This document shows positions 19,401-27,070 of a stretch of DNA of 64,000 bases, piece after piece. Under the pieces are notes generated by a model, which ran no database searches, had not been told where the DNA came from, and worked only from the letters and a program-made list of their open reading frames with translations. The position numbers and the translations under genes were made by a program. This stretch comes from Planctomycetaceae bacterium (GTDB lineage Bacteria; Planctomycetota; Planctomycetia; Planctomycetales; Planctomycetaceae). Every line of letters begins with the position of its first letter. The first letter of the stretch is position 1. Location: contig JAKFUG010000036.1 of NCBI GenBank assembly GCA_021732785.1, positions 1 to 64,000 on the forward strand. The letters run 5' to 3'.

Positions 19401-22204
19401 ATGCGACCAACGGATCGGATATTGCGAACACCTTCATCGATCAGAATACCATCCAGGATAACGGCGGGCACGGCGTGGAAATCCTCGCCAACAACATCAA
19501 CCTGGGCCCGATCAACGCTGATAACAACTCGATCACCGGCAACGGCGGCGATGGCATCCGACTGGTTTCACCGATCACCACCAACGATCCACTGAACATC
19601 TTCGTCAATACGAACACGATCAGCGACAACGGTGGAACGGGCGTGAATCTCGACCTCGTGGCTGGCGGTCAGTCGCTGAATCTTCAGAACAACAACAACA
19701 CCATCGAGAGAAACACCGGTGGCCCCGGTGTGAATATCGCGCTCGCCGACAACAACAACGTGGTCGCGAACTTCAATGCAAACAACATCAACAGCAACGG
19801 TGCCGAGGGGGTGAACTTCGCCCCAGGACTGAACGGTCAGATCACGGCCAACTTCACGAACAACACGATCAACGGCAACGGCAGCCATGGGATCGATATC
19901 CCGCTGCAAACCGGGGGACGGTTCACCAGCGACAACTTCTACGGCAACACCATCGGAACGGCCGCGGCTCGTAACGGTGGCATGGGTGTCAATCTCGTAG
20001 TGCCGAACAATGCCCAGTTCGCGTGGCAAGTCGGCGACTCCGCGGTCGCGGCCAACAGCATCGGTGGCAACACCGACGCCGGTGTCGGCATCCGGCTGAG
20101 CGGCAACGCGACGGGCACGCTGAACATTGAGAACAGCTCGTTCTCGAATACTCAGGCCGGTGGTGCGAACATCTTCGGCGGGGCCGGTCTGGGCATCAAC
20201 CAGACGGACACGACGGTCCTCAACAACGTGACCATCGGCGACGCGACCGTGAACAACACCAGCTTCAACTCGAATGCCGGTGACGGTCTGCGGTGGCGGA
20301 TTGCCGCGAACGCCCAGTTGACGAACCCGATCATTCGGAACGTCACCGCGAATGCCAACACCGGCGACGGGGCCAACTTCCTGCGGACCGGCAACGGCGT
20401 GGTGGATAACGTGACGATCAATAACAGCATCTTCACGGCGAACTCCGACGGGTTGGACATCGGTGCCCAGTTCGCCATGCTGGTGGATGAATACACCATC
20501 ACCAACAACACGTTCAACGCGAACAATGCCAACGGCATCCGCATGAATGCCCAGGCTGACGCACAGATCAATACGATCCTGACGAACAACACGATCACTA
20601 ACAACGGCCAGGACGGTGTGAACATCTCCACCGTCGCGATTTCGCCCGGCGATGTGGCGCTCGTCTTCAGCGGGCTGGGAGCGTGGACCAACAACACGTT
20701 CGATACGAACGGTCGGTTGAACGGGTCCGCCGGGGCGGGCATCGAAATCTCCGGGATTCACAACATCACGTTGGGAACCGGTGCCTCGGGGAACTTCATT
20801 CGCAACAACGCGGGTGACGGGATCGAGATCAACGCCTCCGGGACTCTGATCGTGAACAACGACGTCATCACCGGCAACGTGACGGAAGGAACGGGCGATG
20901 GTCGCGCCGGTATCGATCTGAATTCACCCGGTGGAAACACTCTCATCGTGCTGGCCTCGGTCATCAGCAACAACCAGGGCGACGGTTTGGAACTCGACAT
21001 CACGGGATCCGGCACGCTGGTCTCGATCAACGACAGTGCCATTCAGTTCAACAACCGCGATGGTGTGGAATGGATGGACCACGGGATTGGATTCAACCAG
21101 CTCAACGTGAACGGCTCCGCGGTGGGTTCGAATATCATCTCGGACAACGGTTTCCGCGGTCTCGATATCGAAGTCGCCGGCTTCAACCCGACGAGCATGG
21201 TCTCCATCAACCAGACGGATATCCTGCGGAATGGTCAGGAAGGGGTGTATGTGGTCCTGTCCTCGGACACCAACCAGACGGGGGCCGCCGCTCGCGATGC
21301 CTTGGCCAGTGCGGCCCTGCCTGCGAACGGAGCCATTGGTGCCACGCCGTTCCTCACCTTCGGTTTGGGGAACAGCCGCGTGAATCAGAACGGTCAGGTT
21401 CCCGGTACCTTCGGTGGCAGCGGCCTGGTGGTGCGGGTCGGTACGACACGCGGGGGTGACAACTTTAATCAACAGGGTGGATTTGCGACAAATGGCAACG
21501 GCGGCGTCGTGGCTAACGTGTTGAACAACACGCAAATGACCGGCAACTTCGGTGCGGACGTGATCTTCCAGTCGTTTACTTCGACGGTGAATCCAAGCAC
21601 CACCGCCGGGGCCTGGACCGACCAGAACGAAAACCCGCGGAACGGTGCCAACGACGTGTTCGCACCGGCGAACTTCCAGAGCGATCCGCTCGCCCGGCTC
21701 GACCTGGTGTTCCAGAACAACACCGGGGATGAGTTGAGCGTCACCCGCCAGGGGGCCGCGTACAACAACGACGAAGCGGTCTTCAAGTCTCGCACGCAGA
21801 ACCAGGACAATAACACCGATGGTGGGCCGGACGACGATGGTCCGTTCGGATCGGGTTCACGGTCGCGGAATGCTCAACGTCTGGCCGCACGCAATGTGGA
21901 CGTGTTCCTCAACGCGGGACAGAAGTTGAATCCAGACCTGACGATCGGGGCTTCGGATAGCTTCCTGTTCTCCGGCCTCGGTCAAAGCACCTTCCGCGTG
22001 AATCAGGCTGGCAACACGTTCGTCAATACTGCTCCGGGTGGCAACTTCATCCTGGATAACTTCGCCGGTGATCCGTTCGGCAACAACGCCATCTACGACT
22101 CGTTCTTCGAAGCTCGTGGAACGGGTGGTGGTGGTGTCGGCGGTGGAGACGGTGGTCCGTTCGGCATCGACATCATGCCTTGGGGCTGGGCGAACCTGCC
22201 ATAG
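13466..22204 (+). CDS. Giant secreted inverse-autotransporter-like beta-helix protein with nidogen-like domain
   Basis: A 2912-residue surface protein. Residues 1-22 form a signal peptide (cleavage after VSA). Residues about 35-300 read like an inverse-autotransporter (intimin/invasin-type) barrel: YGFNLYGDFDQTSGV, FEVGVPVSQSTPWLRTYAGL, VRARLEATVSNDLTIGVNV. After it comes DNSNPLPGNGTFENPYHDF, the usual entry to a right-handed beta-helix, then more than 2000 residues of Asn/Gly/Thr/Ser-rich repeats (NNGGTGI- and NNTITNNG-like turns). Residues about 1750-1960 interrupt the helix with a nidogen-like domain (FNLNFFGTVFSNLFVNNNGN, IIAPFFADVDT, FGVTWDNVDYF). The end is GGG-rich and short. Barrel first and passenger after it imply C-terminal display outside the cell, probably as adhesin or matrix component. 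The domain calls are by eye. Confidence 0.82.
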   Translation: MQRVKFSLACLLCVSWVTSVSAQAELESDSGVAALQDFSGGVSLGSGTYFNIQHLSGPGVGYTSGYTNIGAFVPYWVDQDTMIAPNGRMWFTNNSTVGGSIGGVFRRYFENQDRIYGFNLYGDFDQTSGVRSYNYNQFGFGFESLGQYFDMRSNVYLPQTSSGNFVQAVSLGSTPVYSGNGINFIGVGQFQEALRGADFEVGVPVSQSTPWLRTYAGLYAYSATGADPVGVRARLEATVSNDLTIGVNVTDDNRFGTNVNAVVDFRFSGFQPTRYFPQLTTRDRMLNPVQRNGRISTAEFTRNVPVQAINPGTGLPYFAVWVDNSNPLPGNGTFENPYHDFQPSQPYPGADLILVRRGVSDVTPLNGPVQLFDNQRLLGEGRAHQIVASAQFEQLHGEGTYNLPGFFNNGLYPTITAPGDIITIANNNEVSGFNLINAGGSAITNNPLIGSHNFNINCVDMINNQRGIFLQNTSGIGVISGSNALDNALGGIAVVNNGPLNLLIQDVTSNSSLPATQSVGIELTASNAPLTVTMNNVSTIGNAAGTRINALNSDVVAIFNTVNASQNAGPGLQAFIDGGSLAMAANSLNASGNLQDNINLQFTNGARMDLVFSNVDASGSVAGNGIVILNNGGFGTAFLDVVNAAGNAGSGFVLQGDNAANIQVGISGNTLLNNNAQHAIQVGANNLSIVQLSAANVNATGSGTDGLFFTATGNSVLNLNFDTVQLDNSGLSTGANGILGINFDSTVNAVFNNVTSNGNGGDGLFLLSVNGNNDIRINGGSFSNNGQFATNSAGIDIFATNASNVLLNVASVQVNNDFSVPPTQADGLRISSNFASNITANLDAVDLTSNLDNAVDATVATNGTATINLVNTDASSSGFSGLRIDAQSGGQLQVFADASPFNFSGANGIDAFVRSDADVLVSFSNGSDILFSGQNGVMVDIADAGSTFVGQFNDVNVSESGFAGGGLDTQDAFHVVATDQAQVDLNLVNTPTTNFFLNSQQRGLFASLQTGAVLNFNNTNGDMSFNTMNAIAVAVANPGSVANLNIQGTPMNNSGETGFLWFVSDSGTVNATINNSSLDSSGAGGVQGSGIFGVATTGGMVNLDVSNTPITNALDDAVFVVATDLGTTVNATFNASPLDNAGQSALDLAFYNGAAGIFTLLNGSTGINAGLDAVHMIADGVAGGVNTSLTLNAFDSNFSDSGQVAPSNGINIMVSQNANAALNIINTPITNTAGTSPQLRGLLFSVLSGGNLEANFFNSNLSNHGLEGINGTVDGFNLSDSRALIVLDNTPVDGNVLNGALFNVTNRGDLVVFAQNGTSFANNGGTGIQANVDGALSTASFVLDTVSVDGNGALVGGDGMQVNATNAGAFSILADNSSFSNNANRGIALLTTTAAGGFARFNNATVNNNNEEALSVEANTASTLRTVVIGGSLSDNGLGGNFNNVTVLSTQSSIVETYFENVTADNSTLNGFSFDVNSGSILLSQMRGGVTGNDNANGSGLRFIARDALTQGVLYMEGDNTFDTNGTAVVGTALNPQAGAGVFFDANGVDRAGIAFAGGANSNGNAANLFADVDADGDRDDDGIYINIRNTNLAAVELNGPGSVGSNQGDGVDIMLTNVTTVGQIIQPSFVTPPNVTLGGNGVQINNLTVSGNAGKGVSLVINNAAVPGPIVVSGNLIVQNPGGDGLLIDLTNVTGTPDIFITNNQIGLNSDNGINLNLNNAPIDQLNIVGNSIGLTQGGAGFLDDTLPVIRAGFDSIILPRNDDQSSGVTPVGFNLNFFGTVFSNLFVNNNGNVTFNAPLFSFTPFPIVTNGIPIIAPFFADVDTLTNGNPTVYGNSTVAGRPAFGVTWDNVDYFTGNHGNQTNDFQLVIIERSDVAPGDFDFEFNYEKVTWETGDASSGVNGLGGSSARVGFSNGSTNSLEFAGSAVNGAFLDSGPAATSLIQNSLNSVNLGRYRFASRGGAIGGTSPNGGDGIRINATNGSDIANTFIDQNTIQDNGGHGVEILANNINLGPINADNNSITGNGGDGIRLVSPITTNDPLNIFVNTNTISDNGGTGVNLDLVAGGQSLNLQNNNNTIERNTGGPGVNIALADNNNVVANFNANNINSNGAEGVNFAPGLNGQITANFTNNTINGNGSHGIDIPLQTGGRFTSDNFYGNTIGTAAARNGGMGVNLVVPNNAQFAWQVGDSAVAANSIGGNTDAGVGIRLSGNATGTLNIENSSFSNTQAGGANIFGGAGLGINQTDTTVLNNVTIGDATVNNTSFNSNAGDGLRWRIAANAQLTNPIIRNVTANANTGDGANFLRTGNGVVDNVTINNSIFTANSDGLDIGAQFAMLVDEYTITNNTFNANNANGIRMNAQADAQINTILTNNTITNNGQDGVNISTVAISPGDVALVFSGLGAWTNNTFDTNGRLNGSAGAGIEISGIHNITLGTGASGNFIRNNAGDGIEINASGTLIVNNDVITGNVTEGTGDGRAGIDLNSPGGNTLIVLASVISNNQGDGLELDITGSGTLVSINDSAIQFNNRDGVEWMDHGIGFNQLNVNGSAVGSNIISDNGFRGLDIEVAGFNPTSMVSINQTDILRNGQEGVYVVLSSDTNQTGAAARDALASAALPANGAIGATPFLTFGLGNSRVNQNGQVPGTFGGSGLVVRVGTTRGGDNFNQQGGFATNGNGGVVANVLNNTQMTGNFGADVIFQSFTSTVNPSTTAGAWTDQNENPRNGANDVFAPANFQSDPLARLDLVFQNNTGDELSVTRQGAAYNNDEAVFKSRTQNQDNNTDGGPDDDGPFGSGSRSRNAQRLAARNVDVFLNAGQKLNPDLTIGASDSFLFSGLGQSTFRVNQAGNTFVNTAPGGNFILDNFAGDPFGNNAIYDSFFEARGTGGGGVGGGDGGPFGIDIMPWGWANLP

Positions 22205-22250
22205 TCGAATGAATCACCAGCGGATGGCCTGATGCCGCTGGAATGAGTAA

Positions 22251-22292
22251 GACACACGCCGTCACAGAGTTCGCTCTGCGACGGCGTGTGTC
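22251..22292 (+). terminator. Terminator with UUCG-capped inner hairpin
   Basis: Forty-six bases after the giant gene stop is a perfect 13-bp stem (22251-22263 with 22280-22292). Inside it is a second stem, CAGAG-TTCG-CTCTG, capped by a UUCG tetraloop. The structure should be very stable and act as a transcription stop or 3' stabiliser. The T-run after it is poor (ATTG). Confidence 0.7.
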
Positions 22293-22576
22293 ATTGAATC
22301 GACCGTCGTTTCCGCATCGAGTTGCGAGCGGCAGAATCCCCCTCTTGGCGCGGATTCGTGAACCTGCTATCACCTCGCCGCGCCCGCGATGTAGCGCGGG
22401 AGTGTCATTGTGTGTCCCCAGGGGGGGACGCATCCGAACGTGAACGGATTCACGGGTGATGCGACATTGCGGGCCAACTTCTGACACCGGACGCCCACGG
22501 ACGCCTGTCCGCGGGGTGTGCTCCAAATCATCCGCGCCCGGGATCAACCTCATTGCTTTCTCAAGGAAGAGATTCA

Positions 22577-23677
22577 ATGCACATTCTTCACGTGGTCGGC
22601 GCTCGTCCGAACTTCATGAAAGTTGCACCGGTGCTCCGCGTGCTGCAACAGCGTGATGGTGTCCGCCAGACACTGCTGCACACCGGTCAGCACTACGACG
22701 CCAATATGTCGGACATCTTTTTCCAGCAACTCGGCATTCCCGCTCCCGATGTGTTCCTCGGCGTGGGTTCGGGTTCGCATGCCCAGCAAACCGCCCAGGT
22801 GATGATGCAGTTCGAGAAGGCGGTTCTCGCCGATCGCCCCGATTGGGTGCTGGTGTACGGCGATGTGAATTCAACGGTCGCCGCCGCATTGGTGTGTGCG
22901 AAGTTGCGGATCAAGATCGCCCACGTGGAAGCCGGTTTGCGGTCCTATGACCGTGAAATGCCGGAAGAACTCAACCGTCTCGTGGTCGATCAATTGGCCG
23001 ACCTGCTGCTGACGCCATCGATTGACGGCGATGCCAATCTGGAACGGGAAGGGATTCCCGCGAACCGCATTCACTGCGTCGGCAACGTGATGATCGACAC
23101 GCTGGTGCGGTTGTTGCCGCAGGCCAAGCTGCCCGACGTCCCGCTGCAGGAAAGTTTCGCGCTGGTGACGCTGCACCGTCCGTCGAACGTTGATGAACCG
23201 GAATCGCTGAAGAAGATTTTGTCGACGCTGCAAGGCCTCAGCGACCGTTGCCAGATGGTCTTCCCGGTCCATCCCCGCACACGAACGCGGATGGCCGACA
23301 TCGGCTTCACCAAGCCCGCGGACGAACGGTTTCTGTTGCTGGAACCGCTCGGTTACCTCGAATGCCTCGCGCTGCAGAAGCACGCCACGGCCATCGTCAC
23401 CGACTCCGGCGGCATTCAGGAAGAATCGACGTATCTCGGCGTGCCATGCCTCACACTGCGGGAAAACACCGAGCGGCCGATCACGATCCACGAAGGGTCG
23501 AACCAACTGATCGGGACCGATATGGACAAGCTGAAGGTCGAGTTCGACAAGATCCTCTGCGGTTCCGGCAAACGGGGGCGTTGTCCCGCCTTGTGGGAAG
23601 GCCGCGCGAGCGAACGCATCGCCGACATCCTGACCGGCGTGCAGACCCAAAAGAGCGGCCTGCGTCGCGCCGCATAA
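22577..23677 (+). CDS. wecB: UDP-N-acetylglucosamine 2-epimerase (non-hydrolysing)
   Basis: A 366-residue GT-B-fold enzyme that interconverts UDP-GlcNAc and UDP-ManNAc, feeding capsule, enterobacterial-common-antigen-like or exopolysaccharide synthesis. Family motifs are all visible: VGARPNFMKVAPV at the start, TGQHYD, VYGDVNSTVAAAL, HVEAGLRS, PEELNRLVVDQLADLLL, VTLHRPSNVD, FPVHPRTR, and TDSGGIQEESTYLGVPCLTLR followed by ENTERPITIHEGSNQLIG. The ATG at 22577 follows AAGGAAGAGATTCA and is preferred over a start 24 bases upstream. It is followed by a terminator and then polysaccharide genes. Confidence 0.95.
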   Translation: MHILHVVGARPNFMKVAPVLRVLQQRDGVRQTLLHTGQHYDANMSDIFFQQLGIPAPDVFLGVGSGSHAQQTAQVMMQFEKAVLADRPDWVLVYGDVNSTVAAALVCAKLRIKIAHVEAGLRSYDREMPEELNRLVVDQLADLLLTPSIDGDANLEREGIPANRIHCVGNVMIDTLVRLLPQAKLPDVPLQESFALVTLHRPSNVDEPESLKKILSTLQGLSDRCQMVFPVHPRTRTRMADIGFTKPADERFLLLEPLGYLECLALQKHATAIVTDSGGIQEESTYLGVPCLTLRENTERPITIHEGSNQLIGTDMDKLKVEFDKILCGSGKRGRCPALWEGRASERIADILTGVQTQKSGLRRAA

Positions 23678-23698
23678 TGGTCGTCAGACCCACGGAAG

Positions 23699-23720
23699 CC
23701 CAGGGATTCCGATCCCTGGG
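23699..23720 (+). terminator. Rho-independent terminator after wecB
   Basis: An 8-bp perfect stem (CCCAGGGA with TCCCTGGG) with a TTCCGA loop, followed by TCTCTTTTTC. It lies 22 bases after the wecB stop. It is the clearest member of the GAAGCCC/TTCCGA/GGGTCT hairpin set in this window. Confidence 0.85.
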
Positions 23721-23758
23721 TCTCTTTTTCGATCACCGCGCAACAAGGTTCGTCCCCT

Positions 23759-25498
23759 ATGCGACTGGCTCAAGTGCCGCGATTGATGCGCACCGTGCAG
23801 CATCTCCGCACGTCGCAGCTTTGGTGGCGGACGCGGTATTTCGTCGAACGGCGTTTGCCGCAGTCGTTGATCCGTACGCCGGAGGATCGTCCCGACGCCA
23901 AGTTGGCACTGCGCGAGGGCCTTCCGACCGTTCCGCTGTTTCATCGACAAGGACCGACCGGCCGCAACGCCGTTGATCGCATTTCCCGCGGCGAATTTCG
24001 GCATCTCAACCGCACGGTCCTGATCGGCTTGAACGATCCCGACTGGTTGCACGGCGGCGATCTCGCAGGCCGATTGTGGTCGGTCACGCTGCACTATCAC
24101 GGCTGGGTGTACGACTTGGCCGAAGCCGCCGTGCAAGGCGATGACCGCGCTTTGCCCTTACTGCGGCACTATCTCGAACACTGGCTCGAACGTTGTCGAT
24201 TGCGGCAAATCGGCCCCAATAATCTCATCTGGAATGCGTTCGCGATTGCCACGCGCGCAAGCTGGTGGGTGCGGTCGCTGCAATTGTTGCAACAGCATGC
24301 GGTCCCGTTGCCCGCGGACTTTCTCAACCGCTGGCAACAGAGTCTGCTGCGGCAAGCGCACTTTCTGTCACGCCATCTCGAATGGGATCTGCGCGGTAAT
24401 CACATTCTGCGTGATGCGGTCGGTCTCGCATGGGTGGGCCGCTATTTCACGGGACGCCGCCCGGATCGCTGGTTGCGGATGGCCGCCGACATCGCGGAAT
24501 CGCAGTCTGTCGAACAGGTGCTGCCCGATGGTGCGCACTTCGAACGCAGTCCGATGTACCACATCCATGTGATGGAAGATTTTCTGTCGTTGGCGAATCT
24601 CCTGCCGGAAGGACCGACGACCGCCCGGATGCGTGACACCTGCACGACAATGGCCGAGTTCGCCAGTTGGATGCGTCACCCCGATGGCACACTGCCGTTG
24701 TTCAATGATGCCGCGCAGCACGCGGTCTGCGATGCCGCCGAGATGTTACACCTCGTCGGTGCGGACACGACAAATGCCCCACGCGGACTGAAACATTTCG
24801 AGCATGCCGGGGCCGTCGCATGGCAAGGCGATCCGTGGACCGTCTTCTGGGACATCGGCGATGTCGGCCCCGGATATCAACCCGGACACGCCCATGCTGA
24901 CACACTCACCTTCGAGTGCTCGTATCTGGGACAACGGTTGATCGTCGATCCTGGCACATTCAGTTACGACCGGGATGACCGCCGCCGGTATGACCGCTCG
25001 ACCGCGGCCCACAACACGGTCTGCGTGGATGACCGCGACTCCAGCGAAGTCTGGCATATCTTCCGTGTCGGACGACGGGCCAAGCCAATCGCCGTTGATG
25101 TCGTCTCGCATGCCAACGGTTTCAACGGTTTTGCCGCCCACACGGGCTACAACAATCTCCCCGGTCAGCCGCGTCACGGCCGCCGTATTTCGATCGCCGC
25201 TCAACGCGATCTGCGGATCGTTGATCAAATCGACGGCAAGGGAACGCATCGGTTATCGGGCGGCTATCTGATCGCCCCCGGATGGAACATCACGCCGCAA
25301 TCCAACGGCTGGCGATTGGAATGCGGTGAGCGGGCCGTCGACATTGTCCTCGATGCTCGGCATCCGTTGACGCTCTCCATCGAATCGCAGCCGTGGCATC
25401 CGGAATACGGTCTCGAGGTCGAAGCCAAGCGTCTGGTCTGGCGCTGCGAAACCGCGCTGCCCGCAGAAATCATTACGCTCATTCGTCCCAGTGTCTGA
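23759..25498 (+). CDS. Heparinase II/III-family protein
   Basis: A 579-residue protein of the heparinase II/III-like family: an alpha-helical toroid (about 60-330) followed by the beta-sandwich domain, whose hallmark reads GHAHADTLTFECSYLGQRLI followed by VDPGTFSYDRDDRRRYDRST and AAHNTVCVD. Family enzymes are polysaccharide lyases acting on acidic glycans such as heparin or alginate; several are encoded in exopolysaccharide clusters. No signal peptide is visible, which suggests a cytoplasmic or membrane-associated role in polymer processing rather than secretion. The neighbours wecB and a glycosyltransferase support that. Substrate unknown. Confidence 0.87.
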   Translation: MRLAQVPRLMRTVQHLRTSQLWWRTRYFVERRLPQSLIRTPEDRPDAKLALREGLPTVPLFHRQGPTGRNAVDRISRGEFRHLNRTVLIGLNDPDWLHGGDLAGRLWSVTLHYHGWVYDLAEAAVQGDDRALPLLRHYLEHWLERCRLRQIGPNNLIWNAFAIATRASWWVRSLQLLQQHAVPLPADFLNRWQQSLLRQAHFLSRHLEWDLRGNHILRDAVGLAWVGRYFTGRRPDRWLRMAADIAESQSVEQVLPDGAHFERSPMYHIHVMEDFLSLANLLPEGPTTARMRDTCTTMAEFASWMRHPDGTLPLFNDAAQHAVCDAAEMLHLVGADTTNAPRGLKHFEHAGAVAWQGDPWTVFWDIGDVGPGYQPGHAHADTLTFECSYLGQRLIVDPGTFSYDRDDRRRYDRSTAAHNTVCVDDRDSSEVWHIFRVGRRAKPIAVDVVSHANGFNGFAAHTGYNNLPGQPRHGRRISIAAQRDLRIVDQIDGKGTHRLSGGYLIAPGWNITPQSNGWRLECGERAVDIVLDARHPLTLSIESQPWHPEYGLEVEAKRLVWRCETALPAEIITLIRPSV

Positions 25499-25510
25499 CC
25501 GACAGCACAA

Positions 25511-25580
25511 GTCGGGGCAGGGGCCCCGCCCTAAGAATCAAACCACCAGTAACACCATAGGTCGGGGCCTCCGCCCCGAC
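25511..25580. repeat. GTCGGGGC palindromic repeat (family B), two half-elements
   Basis: Two inverted elements, 25511-25533 and 25558-25580, agree at about 19 of 23 positions when one is reversed. The second contains GTCGGGGC-CT-CCGCCCCGAC, itself a palindrome. It fills the gap between the heparinase-like gene and the glycosyltransferase gene. A third single copy lies at 41411-41430. Confidence 0.7.
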
Positions 25581-25615
25581 TCTGCGAACAACGACAATCG
25601 GAACGAGAATTCCCG

Positions 25616-26881
25616 ATGCACATCGTTTTCTTAAGTCACTATTTCCCGCCGGAAGTGAATGCCCCCGCGTCGCGGACCTTCGAGCATTGCCGCCGCTGGG
25701 TCGATGCGGGACATCAGGTCACCGTGGTCACGTGCGCGCCGAATTGTCCGACGGGCATCGTCTTCGACGGCTACAAAAATTCGTGGCGGAGTGAAGAGAT
25801 TCAGGCCGGCATGCGAGTGATTCGCGTCTGGTCGTACCTCTCTGCGAACAAGGGCTTTCTCGGCCGCATTCTGAACTTCGTCAGTTACATGCTCACGGCC
25901 ACATGGGCGGCGTTGTGGTTGAAAAAAGTTGATGTGCTCGTGGCGACGTCGCCGCAGTTCTTCTGCGGCTGGGCGGGGGTGTTATGCCACTGGCTGCGCG
26001 GCTGGCCGTTCGTACTGGAAATCCGCGACATCTGGCCCGAGTCCATCGTCGCCGTCGGCGCGATGAAGAAATCGATGACGATCCGCCTACTCGAATGGCT
26101 CGAACTGCGGATGTACGCCGCGGCCGATTACATCGTCACGGTCGGCAACGGCTATCGCGAGCAACTGCTGGAACGCAACGTCCCGGCGGAGAAAATCGCC
26201 GTGATTCCCAACGGCGTGGAACTCGACAAGTTCAGACCCCGCGCCGGCGATGATGCTCTTCGCGCGGAATGGAACGGCGCGGACAAATTCGTCTGCGCGT
26301 ACATCGGCACGATCGGCATGGCGCACGGTTTGGAAGTCGTCCTGAAAGCCGCCGGGCAATTGCAGGCCGCCGGTCGTGACGACGTGCAATTCTGGATTGT
26401 CGGTGATGGGGCCGAGCGGACGACGCTGGAAGCCCGCGCCGCGGAGCAGAAACTCACCAACGTGACGTTCACCGGCATGGTCAAAAAAGATCAGGTCGAT
26501 GCCGTGCTGGCGAGTTGCGATGCGTGCCTGGTCCATCTCCGCGGCACCGAACTCTTCGGCACGGTCATTCCCTCGAAAGTCTTCGAAACGATGGCGATGA
26601 ATGTCCCCATCATCATGGGCGTCCGCGGGCAAGCCCAGGACATTGTGATGGCCGGTGGCGGCGGCGTCGCGATGACTCCCGACGATCCGCAATCATTGCT
26701 GGACGGCATCAATACTATCGCCGCGAAACCGGAACGCTATCGCCACGGCCGCGGGCATGTCACACAGCACTTCGACCGCGGGGTGTTAGCGGCCCGCATG
26801 CTGACCGCACTCGAAGCGGTCGCCGAGGGTCGCAATCCGAGCGAGATCCTCACCCCACAGGAAACACGCCGCGCCGCGTGA
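25616..26881 (+). CDS. Glycosyltransferase family 4 (WbuB-like)
   Basis: A 421-residue GT-B glycosyltransferase of family GT4. The N-terminal acceptor domain starts MHIVFLSHYFPPEVNAPASR, typical of WbuB/WcaI-like enzymes, with a hydrophobic membrane-association stretch around residues 82-105. The C-terminal donor domain contains IAVIPNGVELDKFRP, FVCAYIGTIGMAHGLEVVL and the retaining-enzyme E-x7-E region around LVHLRGTELFGTVIPSKVFE. It probably adds a sugar such as a fucosamine-type residue to a lipid-linked glycan on the inner membrane face. The start ATG at 25616 lacks a strong Shine-Dalgarno but is fixed by the conserved N-terminus. Confidence 0.9.
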   Translation: MHIVFLSHYFPPEVNAPASRTFEHCRRWVDAGHQVTVVTCAPNCPTGIVFDGYKNSWRSEEIQAGMRVIRVWSYLSANKGFLGRILNFVSYMLTATWAALWLKKVDVLVATSPQFFCGWAGVLCHWLRGWPFVLEIRDIWPESIVAVGAMKKSMTIRLLEWLELRMYAAADYIVTVGNGYREQLLERNVPAEKIAVIPNGVELDKFRPRAGDDALRAEWNGADKFVCAYIGTIGMAHGLEVVLKAAGQLQAAGRDDVQFWIVGDGAERTTLEARAAEQKLTNVTFTGMVKKDQVDAVLASCDACLVHLRGTELFGTVIPSKVFETMAMNVPIIMGVRGQAQDIVMAGGGGVAMTPDDPQSLLDGINTIAAKPERYRHGRGHVTQHFDRGVLAARMLTALEAVAEGRNPSEILTPQETRRAA

Positions 26882-26920
26882 TGGAATCAGGTGTATTTCC
26901 TGAAATCACCACGCGCGCCC

Positions 26921-27033
26921 ACTCCGCTGTGCGGTTTCGCGCCGCGCGCTAATTCCACCGGGTGACAACCGACTTTCCAATAACGAAAACACTGTGCGGT
27001 TTCAGCGCGGGGCGCGAAACCGCACAGCGGAGT
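26921..27033. repeat. GCTGTGCGGTTTCGCGCC long palindrome (family C)
   Basis: Arms 26921-26950 and 27004-27033 are 30 bases each and match at 29 positions. The 53-base spacer ends with an extra partial copy of the arm (CTGTGCGGTTTCAGCGC). The element sits between the convergent glycosyltransferase and phosphoglycerate mutase genes. A diverged relative (GCTTGCGGTTTCGCGCC) forms the repeat at 36151-36254. Confidence 0.8.
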
Positions 27034-27070
27034 AGGATGCGGGTGATGAATCTATAATCAATAGCGGCGA

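Noticed and set aside
15000-21500. Apparent direct repeats that could be taken for a CRISPR array or VNTR
   Set aside because: Repetition is at the protein level (Asn/Gly turns), without fixed-length identical repeats and spacers. No cas gene is present.
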